A stretch of 64,000 nucleotides of DNA from Antedon mediterranea (taxonomy: Eukaryota > Echinodermata > Crinoidea > Comatulida > Antedonidae): positions 9,091,001 through 9,155,000 of the forward strand of contig NC_092680.1 of the NCBI RefSeq assembly GCF_964355755.1, in the 5' to 3' direction. The notes under the pieces are model-generated. The model searched no databases and had not been told where the DNA came from. It saw only the letters and a program-made list of their open reading frames with translations. Positions 36,801 to 49,100 of the stretch are shown here, piece by piece. Within the stretch, counting starts at the first letter, position 1. Each line of letters opens with the position of its first letter. Both the position numbers and the translations under genes were made by a program.

Positions 36801-39800
36801 TGAAAGTAATGCACACTCTTGATTGAGACAGTAAAAATGGAAAATGTTAATGAATTTTGTCTCGATATTCTAGAATTGTAGGCCTATAACTGATGAGTCT
36901 GCTAATCAAATGTCTGTTGATCAAATTATGAAAATGATAAAATAGGTCAAAACTTCCGGTTATCTCTTTTTATTAAGGAGTTATAATCGTGTTGAAACTA
37001 TTCGATGGATCGTCTGCATCTGTATCTGAAATTGATGTACAATCATGCAATTACTTAATTGTTTTACAATGTATATGTAATCATGGATGATTCCACCGAA
37101 CTTATGTAATGTAATTACAAAAGACGAAATGGCCCCAGAAGTAATCTTCTTTAAAAAATAACTATAACTATACTTTGTCATAAAAAAAGAAGTTCTGAAT
37201 ACTAGGGGCCTAATCATAACGAAATGAAAACGTATGTAGTACTAGGGTTGCTTGTTCAAATGATGATCTTACAAACTGGAGAAAAACAACATGTTTCGCT
37301 GTTATATAGCAATGGCCATGGTTGTCAAATTGTAAATAGGTAAATCATTAATATCTTAATTTTTTGTCCTTTTACAATATTTTGATTCAGGTTTTATAGT
37401 CAACAGAACTATAACTGCGGTAATCTATAACTATAACTGCGGTAATCTCCTCAGAACTTGAAAGGAGGTTCTAAAGTGTACCGCATTATAACTCATTATA
37501 AGTAAGCATGTAATAATCGGCTATAATAATATTTGTAAAATAATTAGTTCAACTTATTCAAGGTGTGTTATACATTTTCGACTATTGGCGTTATAAATGA
37601 TCTGAAATTGGCCGAGTCCTAGAAAACTTTTCCCTCGTTGGATGCTGTCCATTAGGAGTAATTATCTGTTAAATTGTATTAATTGTGTAAAAATGTAGGT
37701 ATGTGTTGATTTATTGACTAATTTAGTTTTCCTTTCATGAGACTTCGCTATATTATAAGTGATAATTTATATTTGCGTGGTCGTCCCAAGTACAATTAAC
37801 ACAACCCACAAATTGGATTGTGATTTCTTTTGGTGGTCTGTTCGTTTCCGGCGATGTTTTAAGTGTGTGACCATTCCAATGACCCGGTGCTGTTTTAGGG
37901 CTTACTTTTCTTAATAGAACTTGATATATTTTAGTACCTAGAGACTTTGGCCAATTTGACGGTATATTTTCTTTTACTCTTGTCTATATCTTTGGAATGT
38001 TTCACTATCCATTGAGGATAAAGTTCAAGGTCAGGTGGGCCCCCTCGAAACCTTTTTATCGGGAATCCAGAATTGGCAAAAATCCCAGTTTAATCAGCGC
38101 ATCTCGCCGTGTAGCATCTCTGGCGACGAGCCAAAATGTCCGTTCATTGACCAGTTGATGTTGTCTCGGACCGTCAGAGATCAACTAGAACACTGACCAA
38201 AAGGTAATTATTATGGGTTTAACATACAATGGCAACAGACATTTTGTCACAAATGTACTGTATTATTATTTGTTTGAATTCAATACAACTTAATAATATG
38301 ACCGTGAATATCGTAAACATTGTATATTTGAAAACATAAAAATCTAACGTTAGTCACCTGATAATAAGTTAGGGGTGGCATGGAATAGGGGTTAGTGGTG
38401 ATAAGTTTAGTTTAATATACGAATAGACGGTGTTTGAGCATCTCATGCGCGCGTCCTAGAAAAATATAGGGCCTATGTCCAAACTATTCACAATTTTTCG
38501 TTTCTCTTTAATAATAATTTCGTTTGCATTTGTAGCAAACTGCGTGTGATTTCATTACAATGAGCTATTGCGTACGGATCGTGATTAATAATTGTTATTT
38601 TGTAAATTATAAACCACAGTCATAATGTAAAAAATACACAATATAATCACGCTTCCGATGTTTATTATCAAAATTTATCATGTTATTTAAAAATACTAAA
38701 TTATTTAAAAAAGATCAAATCAAAACGACGTTGTGGTAAACGCAGACTAGACAACAAGCCATGATATCTTCTATTATATTGGCCTACCATTAATTATATA
38801 ATCTATACTACTAGGCCTATAGTATTTATTTACCGGATCATGGGGGGGTTAAACATTTTACACAGATAGTTCAATGACCTTTATTGACTGAATCGGTGTG
38901 GATGAGTCGGCTACTAAATTATCCCGCCCAATTAAACAGTCTGTCATCAGTGTTTATTTCTATTTCAAAGATATAGAAACTTTTTTGTTGGTGACTTACC
39001 GTTGTAGGTATAGTTCAAATCGTGGGGTTACGCACAATCATGCATCGGTACATACTCATCATGACAGAGTAAAATGGCTTGAAATGGAACTATGGAACCC
39101 CTCCTTTGGGACACCCCTATATACATGATTAGATACACCTACTATTCAGGGAAACCCATGGAGATCATTTCCCGTGAAACGATCGACAGACAATATTATG
39201 TTTTCAGACGGTCACTGACCTTGAGAATGATTCTCAAAAAAGATCCACCCCACCCCCCTCAGAAATGAGTACTGGTATTCAGACTCGTTTGTGTGGGAGG
39301 AGTGGTTGTACCATGCAGTGGAGTCTAGCCCAAACGCCTAGTAAATGGAGATGGGAACTACGGCCGTTAGAGAAGCTTCGACATGGGGACCTTTCGCTGG
39401 TTCTCAAAAGTTTCACCTGAATAGCGTTTCTACTGTATATAGAATATATATTGCTTTTTTAGAAAATTCAAACTAAAATTGTAAGAACTAAAGAAGAAAT
39501 ATAAATATTTTAAAAAAAATCCGCGAACAAAAATGACCAACCTGAAAGCGTGCATGCACAGTAACTGCGTTGCGCGCATGAACCAAATAAAAAAAGAATA
39601 ATAAGCGAGAAAAGGGGAAAATAGCACTGTATGGTAAAAATTGAAAAATCATGTCTATATACACTTTTTATTTCGTAATAAATTGTTTTAAATAAAGAGT
39701 GTGGGTGGTTTTTTTGTTTGTAAAAAGTTCTAAGAAAAAATCGATATTAGATTATAACTAATGTTTACTGAGAATTTTCGTCGGTGATCTCCGGCGTTTA

Positions 39801-40158
39801 ATTCATAAATCGTAAAAAGTCAATAAAAGAGAAATGAGTAACAATAATTATGAATGAAACAATTTCGTGGTGTTTGTGGTTCTAACCAATCAGTAAAGAC
39901 CAATGCTACAGATACTCCGCCCTTTAACACCCGATTGGTTGAACAGTAACTATCTATTCACAATAAATACACGTTTGTACTACAACCTCGAAATTGTAAA
40001 CAGTAGAAACACAACTGAACCAACCAAACCTAGACGACAAGCTTGGTGTTGATACCCGCCAGATATTTATATTTTTTCACGTTTAGAGGATTGTCATCTA
40101 TTTTCATACTCAGTTGTACGTTCTAGTCAAGTTAAATAAATATTAGCTATTTTCAACG
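33801..40158. other. Follistatin upstream region, no exon recognised
   Basis: Mostly AT-rich non-coding DNA. At about 34115-34240, read on the minus strand, AGGTG... and TTTTGCCTGAATAAATAAT resemble a LINE/SINE 3' tail. A short duplication of ACTATAACTGCGGTAATCT lies near 37415-37448. Around 39886-39969, upstream of the follistatin start, are CCAATCAG (39886), CTCCGCCC (39915), ATTGG (39934) and AATAAATA (39962), plausible promoter elements. Confidence 0.45.
39886..39969 (+). promoter_or_regulatory. Putative follistatin proximal promoter
   Basis: Two CCAAT boxes in opposite orientation (39886-39893 and reverse complement at 39934-39938) flank a GC-box-like CTCCGCCC; an AT-rich AATAAATA follows at 39962, about 190 bp before the start codon. 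Position and composition fit a core promoter; no transcript evidence. Confidence 0.4.
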
Positions 40159-43100
40159 ATGAATTTGCTGAAGCATTCGATTATGTTAGCAATGTTTTTA
40201 TACAACATGATCACGACTTCATCAGGTAAGGTTTCAACATTAATGACATTATTTCCATTCTATTTGCATGATTTTGTTTTCTATATACAACATTACAATT
40301 CAATTGTATGTATTTCCATTACTTAGTATTCACCATTTAACGAGGGCGCCATTTCTGAATAGTAATAATACGGCGTACAAACAGTACCATTTTGTTCCCA
40401 CACTAGGACGAAACGCATAGGATTTAATAATAATAATATCCTGAATTGATATAGCGCCTAATGTTGTGAAACCTCTAAGCTCTAACATTATTACCCCAGT
40501 CATTTTTTGGATCATACACGCATGGAAACATACTCCCATAATGCAGCTATAGTAACCAGCGCAAAATTGTGTCTTGATCTAACCGGGTACCCATTATACA
40601 CCTGGGTGGGGAGAGGCAAACGTAAAGCTTGGTTCCCACTAGAGACGCAACGCAAATACGTAGACGCAACGCAAGCGAGTTGATCAATGACAAGCGAGAC
40701 CTCATACACGTATGGAAACTTACTCCCATAATGCAACTAGAGTAACCAGCGCAAAGTTGTGTCTTGATCTAACCGGGTACCCATTATACACCTGGGTGGA
40801 GAGAGGCAAACGTAAAGCTTGGTTCTCACTAGAGACGCAACGCAAATACGTAGACGTAACGCAAGCGAGTTGATCAATGACAAGCGAGACTTCATCACTT
40901 GTGATTGGTCAAATCACTAATGCTTGGTTCCCACTAGCGGCGTAACGCAACCTACGCCACGTTAAGAAAATTCCCTTCAAATAGTTGTGTTTGCCCCCGC
41001 CTCCGTGAAATCAAACCTGCGATTTTTGCAGCACTGTTGCGTCGTAGGTTCCCACTTGTGATTACGCAATACAGCACTAACCGTCGCTGCGTTGCGTTCT
41101 AGTGGGAACCACGCTTTACGTTCCGTTACGTCCTTCGGTTGCGTCTCTAGTAAAGCTTGGTTCCCACTAGATACGCAGCGTAAGGCAATCTACGCAACGT
41201 ACGAAAATGCCCTTTCAATTGTGTGCCCTCGCCTGAGTGAAATCAAACCTGCGATGTTTGCAACACTATTGCGTCGTCGGTTCCCACTTGTGAGTACGCA
41301 ATACAGCACTTTGCGTCAATACGACGTTGCGTTCTAGTGGGAACCACGCTTTAGTAAAGTATCTTGCCTACGGATACGGCGAGAGTTGGTTTCGAACCAC
41401 GATATCACGATCAGTAGTAGGCTACAACGTCCAACACACTGCGCCACACGATGAATTAAGGATTGGTTCAAGGATTAATCTGTAAAGGGTACGCTATTGT
41501 GATTTAATGCGATATGTACTGTACTATGGACTGTATATGTACGATATGTACAATGCCTATAAATCTAAAACGTACTTACTTCTTATTCATATTTCTCTGT
41601 TTTCACTGAAATCTTGCCTCCATTCATCATCTGCGACAATAATGTGGTTGATTTGAAAAAAAAAAAATCTTTGCAGCCGGTACTCGTCTCCAAAAGGCAT
41701 AACCCAACAACCGTTGGATTTGGCCTGCTACTCTAACCGCATAGCGCCTGCATCGACCAGAGTTCGAATCTCGGTTACTACTCACGCAGATTTTCGTACT
41801 TTTATACGCGATTTTACAAAATAATTTTAAATTTTCTTGTTAGTCAATTTTTTAGTAGGTCGTATTAAAAAGCAGTAAAAATAAATTGTGTTTCATTTGT
41901 TTGTTTTTCTCCAACAGGGGGAGATTGTTATGAATTATACAAACCAGACACTAAAGGATGTTATGATCGAATCTTAACTAACATCACTAAGAAAGATTGC
42001 TGTGCATTAGAAGGGGTAGGCGGAACTAGTTTTGGGTGGACAGAGACAGACGCAACTACTGCTCATATATTTCGACTTTGGTTTGATGTCAGTGGAACTC
42101 CGGACTGTAAGCCATGTAAAGGTAAGTGAATGTCAGTCTGTAGGATAGGGTAAGTAGATAAGTTGGTAAACAAGCTCTTCAAAATGGTTCACATTATGAC
42201 AATTTAACAAATGAACTCTTAATTGCCCTTAACTACATTCAGTATGCTATCATTTTCGTTAGAACTTTCCCGAAAGTTGGGAGGGATCGTTCTGCTTTCC
42301 CTGAAGAATCCACGCTTCTTGGAATATGCGATGTAATCTTTTTTATTCGAAGCTAATAATAGAATTTTCGCTATAATTGGTTGTTGAATCTATTTGAAAT
42401 AGGTCTATTATAATATTATACTTAAAAACCCGCCGAAAAGTATGTACAGTTCATGACATTTTCATAAAAAGGTCTATAGGTCATCCTAGGCCAACTACCC
42501 TCGTTATTAATACGTATTCGATTGATGTATTACCAACGAGGGACTCTCAAAACATTTGGAACATTATTTTTTAATAGTAATAATCTGAATTATATAAGTT
42601 ATACATCTCAACGGAATTAAACATTTCTCAAATGAAAGTGTCCGAATTGTATTTCTTTTATTACCAAAACTGTAACTAAAGTCAACTAGTTTTTAGTAGA
42701 ACGTACATTTTGATGCAAACCTTAGAGAACTTATGGATGATTTAATTATGAATTTCATTCCAAGAATTTATTATGGTCATAATAAAGTGATTTTGTAGGT
42801 ATTATATTTATAGGCATATGTGGATTGATAAAAACTACAGAACAACTTTTAGATTTATTTAGAAAACATCACGAACTGCAATTGCCATTTAGCATTATTT
42901 CCCTCAAACCACTCCTCGTTCAATTTCCTTCTTAGCGAAAAAACAATATCGACCAAAACAAAGAAAGTTAAATCGACCAGTTTCATAGTGAACGAAACGG
43001 TATACTGAGCTAAAGGTCTTTCACACCTGTTCCGGTGTAAGATTTAAATGTGTCCGGTGTTTGAAAGTGTCCACTGGACAATTTTCAGCATTGAATAGTG

Positions 43101-46100
43101 TAATACCAGCTGTTGAAAATGGCTGCAACCACCCGGGCATCTTTCATCGATAAAAAAGTAGGACCATCGACATCATATTAACCCCCGTAAAAACTAGGGC
43201 ACTGGACGGTCACCAACTCCCGTTAGGGTAATTATAATTCCTTAGAATACCAACTTGAATCGCAAAATATCAAGTCGATTGAAATAAATATTACTATTAT
43301 TATATCTGGAGACATATAGTCTAATCAAATTAAATTGTTTGTTTTTGATTGAGTATATACAACCTGTTGTCAATTTGAAGTAAATCGACAACTTGAAAAA
43401 ATATATAGCCTACCGGTACTGTAGTATTATTTCTAGGGAATGAATATCACTAAATCATATAGGCATAGGGCCTACCTATTTTCGTTCTCTCGAAATATTA
43501 TTACTAATTCGCGAGAGAACGAAATAATTTCCCTCGAAATTATTTCGTTCTCTCGGTCATTCCTTGTCTCGAAGTAGTAATTCGTTTTTTATATTGTTCA
43601 GTTCTTGAAATCTTATTTTGTTCTCCCTAAATATATTTGTTCCCTCAAAATATTTTTCAGTTCTCAAAATATTATTTTGTAATATTTATAATACTGTTAC
43701 TAATTTAATAATATTAACAGTGATAACAAAGTGCTTTAAACAAGTAAGTTTGTCATTGTTAAAGTGAGTTCTTTTTCATTATATTTTTTTTCACAGATGC
43801 CTGATTTTTTGTTTTATTTAATAAAACATTGAATTGGTTAGTCACAATATTTTTTTTGTTTCTAGAGATTTTACATTATTTATTTATTTATTTATCTAAA
43901 ATACATTTGAAAAATATTGTTGATGCATATTACCAAAAATTATTTATTTTTTTTATATTTTATATGGCAAAATAAACACCTTAATTGCGCATCATAATTA
44001 TTCGTCCACTCAAGGGTATTTCGGTTTTTTGTTTTTTTCGAATAATCTCTAAAAAAAAAACGTCCACCTCTCCTAAAGGACCACTTCTCATAATTCCGTA
44101 ACGACCACCTTTCGCAAATTACCACCTCTATTGAGGTGGTCACTTACGGGAGGTGTAGTCGGTAAAAGAAGTGGTCGTCTACGAGCGGTGGTAGTTTATG
44201 AAAGCAGTCCGTTATGAGAGGTGGTTACCCCTTCAGGAGGTTGTCCATTGTGAGAAGCGGTCCTTTAACAGAGGTAGTCCCTTTTAAATATTAAAGGTGG
44301 TCGCTAACAAGGGTGGTTGCTTACGATCGCTTACGATCAGAGTGCTAAGTTTTGAAAGCCGATCACTTACGAGAGGTGGATAGACTGACGGCAAGTAGAG
44401 AAATACATTTGCACATGATTTAGACATTTACAGTAGGTTTGTAAAATATATAATATTTTATTAGCTGGCGATATTAACTACATTAGCTGTGAGGCAATTT
44501 TCGTTACTACATTACCTGTTGAGTTGTACATTAGTATAATGTTGATTTTTATTTAATAAATAAGCTGTTGGTGTTTCTACATCATTAGCTAGTTCTAGGT
44601 TTTATTATATGGGTGGATTTGACTTTTCTACACTAGCAGTTTTGAACAGGGCCTACTGTATTAGTTTAAATGGAATGCTACAAGTTGTATTTTTTTTTTA
44701 TTTATCGTTTTGTGTACTAAAGTGGCAGCATAATCAGTATTTATTTTTACCAGATGTCCAGCAAGGGTAATGTCCCAATTGGTAATTGCCACAATTGTCA
44801 GGTCAACCTCAAAACAGCGGCTCTCGGGACCGGGAGAGTTGTATGATTTGTTTTTATTATTTTTTTTTTTTGAATGCGCCTTGAGCACTCTGTGGTATGT
44901 GCGCTATAAAAATCCTGTTATTATTATTTGTTATTATTATTTCACCTTTTAGTCGTGTCTGTCTTACAGTAAAGTGATCTTTAATTGGAAGAGGACCAGT
45001 ACAATTACTTGTTTTTTATCACATGATTATAAATTATTTATTCCTCTTGTCTGTACTCATACAAAATAATAAAACGGTCGCTAAATGGAAGTGTTTAAAT
45101 TGAAGTGATCTTTAATTGGAAGAGGACCAGTACAATTACTTGTTTTTTATCACATGATTATAAACTATTTCTACTTCTTGTCTTTATTCATACAAAATAA
45201 TATAACGGTCGCTAATTGGAAGTGTCTTAAACTGAAGTGATCTTTAATTGGAAGCGGACCAGTACATTTACTTAATTTTGTCACATAATTAAACTATTAA
45301 TTATTCTTGCCTTTACTCATACCAATTAATAAAAATGGTCACTAATTAGAGGTGTCTTAAAGTAAAGTGATCTTTAATTGGAAGCGGACCAGTCAGTACA
45401 GTTACTTAATTTTGTCACATAATTAAAACTATTAATTATTATTGTCTTTACTCATACCAATTAATAAAATGGTCGCTAATTGGAGGTGTTTTAAGTAAAG
45501 TGGTCCTTTATTGAAAGAGGACCAGTACAATTACTTGTTTTTTTGTCACATAATTAATAACTATATATTCTTCTTGCTTTATTAATACTAAATAATATAA
45601 TGGTCGCTAATTGGAGGTTTCTTTAAGTAAAGTGATATCTATAACTGGAAGAGGACTAGTACAGTTACTTAATTTTGTCACTATCATAATTAAAACTATG
45701 TATTCTTCTTGTATTTACTCCTACCAATTAATAAAATGGTCGCTAATTAGAGGTGTCTTAAAGTAAAGTGACCTTTAATTGGAAGCGGACCAGTACATTT
45801 ACTTAATTTTGTCACATAATTAAACTATTAATTATTCTTGCCTTTACTCATACCAATTAATAAAAATGGTCACTAATTAGAGGTGTCTTAAAGTAAAGTG
45901 ATCTTTAATTGGAAGCGGACCAGTCAGTACAGTTACTTAATTTTGTCACATAATTAAAACTATTAATTATTATTGTCTTTACTCATACCAATTAATAAAA
46001 TGGTCGCTAATTGGAGGTGTTTTAAGTAAAGTGGTCCTTTATTGAAAGCGGTCCAGTACAATTACTTGTTTTTTGTCACATAATTAATAACTATATATTC

Positions 46101-49100
46101 TTCTTGCTTTATTAATACTAAATAATATAATGGTCGCTAATTGGAGGTGTTTTAGGTAAAGTGATTTTTAATTGGAAGAGGACCACTTCATTTACTTGTT
46201 TTTGTCACATACTTAACAATTATTTATTCTTCTTGTCTTTTCACATACCAAATAATATAATGGTCCCTAATTGGAGGTGTTTAGGCAAAGCGATCTTTAA
46301 TTAGAAAAAAAAATTTGTTTGGCATCATTAAGTATTATTGGTTATTAAAAGAAGACAAGACAAGTGCAGGCGTGATAAAAACAACCACCTATCATAAAAC
46401 GTATGATACAGTATTTAATAGTGGACGCATTTCAATCCATGGGTCAGACATTATTAAACGGGCCGGACAGCATTAAATTGTTGAAAAACGCCCACGAACC
46501 CGTTGAAACATGCAACTGGACACTATCCAATGCTGAAAAGTGTCCACCCGGACACTTTTGAATGCTGGACACAATTCAATCTTACACCGGCACGGTTCCG
46601 GTACGGCGAATCGAACGTCAATGTTTCGTTTTCACGACGCTCTACGCAACTATGCGCCAATCAATATGCACGTACGTAGCCGCGTAAAAACGAAACATTA
46701 ACGTTCGATTGGATTTGCCGTCGCCGGACCGGAACCGTGCCGGAGCAGTTGTGAAAGGCTCTTTTGTAGAACTATGATCGTCTGTTCTAAAGTTTGCTTT
46801 GCATTATGGGTATAAAACCAGTAAAAACTTTCTGTTCACTATATCGAAACGGGATTTAGTCGTTATTGGCGTCGTCCACGCTCAATAAAGTTGGAGAGGA
46901 CGATTGTTGTTAATGCCGATAATATGCCTAATGTTTTTGTTTCTAATTTGTAGTGAATTGTGACGATGTTGATTGTGGTCCTGACAAGAAGTGTAAGATG
47001 AAGAACGGCCGTCCTCGATGCGTTTGTAACTTAAACTGCAGTAAATTTGATGCCGAATATGATGGTCCAGTGTGTGGTACCGACGATAACACATACGAAC
47101 GCCCGTGCAATTTGTATCGCAGCCGTTGTCGTCTCAGGCAGTCCATTGAAATTGCATACTATGGCGTCTGTAGTACGAGTAAGTGTCAATGAACTTCTAT
47201 TCCTGTGGTGTCAAAGTGCTAAATATTCACAAATGTATTAATGAAAATTAATTTCATCCATCCAATTAAAATTAAACTTTAATTAAATGTCACAACCACG
47301 ATTATTCAAACACCAAAGGTTTCCTTCCAAATGCCAATGCCATATTTATTTTTTGTTATAATGCATTGATTTAACGACGTGGGGTTAGTATGTCACGTGA
47401 ATGCCACGCTAGACTTAATTATTTAATATCGTAATAATAATTAGTATTATTACGGAAGTCTGCCACCTGTACACATAGACGTCATCGATTAACTGTTAAT
47501 ACTTTAAACCTGCCTACCGTGTCTACTTTATCTGTATCCTAATGATGTTTTAATTTATTGTTGTTTTTCTTCCTTCAACGACATAAGCAATCACACAGTT
47601 TAGTCATTGCTAACTTAGGATACTTACCCTACTTTCTATACCAGAGTCACACAGGAAAGAGTCACTCTTCTCTAGTTAGAATGAGATGGTGATAGCCCAA
47701 CTTAAATAAATGGAAGTGTGAATAGGGATGTTGTTATAGTACACTGCTCAAAAAGCCTTCTATTTGAAGGGACAGTATTTATATACAATGCAAAACTTGA
47801 AAAAAGAAATTTTTCATTTTCAGATTCATGCGACCACGTAACCTGTCCAAATGGACGATACTGCATCCAGGACCGTAACCATCGACCCCACTGCGTAGAA
47901 TGCCGTGCAACTTGTAAGAATGCGGCTGGTGGTTTTGTATGCGGCAGCGACAACATCTCGTATGAATCTAAATGCCATCTACAGCTACACAGTTGTCGCT
48001 TTAAACAAGTTACTAAAACAGCAGACGATAGGTGCAATGGTAGGTTCAAAATATTTTTTTTAGCCGTGTTCATCGTTTTTTCTGTTTATTTTTTGGCATG
48101 TTACTGGGATTTAAATATCAAACATTATGCATACATATTTTATTTTAGATACTCTTAATACTTGTGAGTTCACCAGCTGTATGGACGGAAAGAAATGCGT
48201 AGACACGCCTGACGGGGCTGAATGCGTCACGTGTGGTTTCAGTTGTAATAATTCCGACTATAAAGGCAAAGTGTGCGGCTCAGACAACGTAACATACGTC
48301 GATAGGTGTGCGTTAATGACAGAAAGCTGCCGTTACAATCCAGATTTAGAGCTGGCATTAAATACCTCTTGCGGTAAGTCCATGTTATTTAAGGTTGGCA
48401 TCCTTTCAAAATGTTACTAATGTTACTATCCGAGTAACAATCCATATAACGTTGTTTTCATAAAGTCTGCGTTGTTCGTACTATTATTTAAACGAAGTGA
48501 CCTTCTTTTTCTCGAAAGTCCGACATTACCTCACTGAAAGAGATTCTGTTTCCAATTTTTAATCTTTTTATCTTTTAAATTTGTATATTTATGTACCGAT
48601 CCCTTAAGATACTTTTTATAAGCTTGTAAAAATATTTTTCTTGGTGCAATATTTTTTATATTTCGATGTTTTTTTAAGGGGCAACTGACTCTTTGAGTTA
48701 TAGTAATTGTTTTGCTTTGGTTGCCCCTGACCATTGTGCTCTGTTTCTGTTCTGTATCTGTGTTTTGGTCAAATAAATAAATGAAATGAAACAATTGTTT
48801 TAAATCTTATCAATAATTTATTTATAATTATTATTGATTGTAGATGGTGGACGTGGTGACTCTATCCCACCGTTCCTGCTGCCGTTCAGCAGCAATGAAG
48901 CAACCACTTACCAAAGTAATGTTGAATACGAAGTCGAAGAAGAAGACGAAAGAGAACAACAAATTACCACAAGTTACGAAGACAATACGTTTAACCAGTT
49001 TATACGGCAAGCCTTATCTCGAAACAATCACAATGGTAACAGGAGGCGGATAAACCAAACTAAAAAACACAACCAATCAGCAAAATCCGGTAACGGTAAT

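Larger units (their letters stand above)
43012..46765. mobile_element. 3.75-kb inverted-repeat DNA transposon in follistatin intron 2
   Basis: The left end (from 43012: AAAGGTCTTTCACACCTG, TTCCGGTGTAAGATT) and the reverse complement of the right end (from 46765: AAAGAGCCTTTCACAACTG...) are similar over about 110 bp. The shared inner words are AAAGTGTCC, TTTTCAGCATTG and ATAGTGT. The right arm is interrupted by a 149-bp MITE. No transposase frame was seen, so it is non-autonomous. The interior holds degenerate GGTGGTCGCTTACGAG repeats, a SINE tail and a 131-bp array. A target duplication was not clear. Confidence 0.75.
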
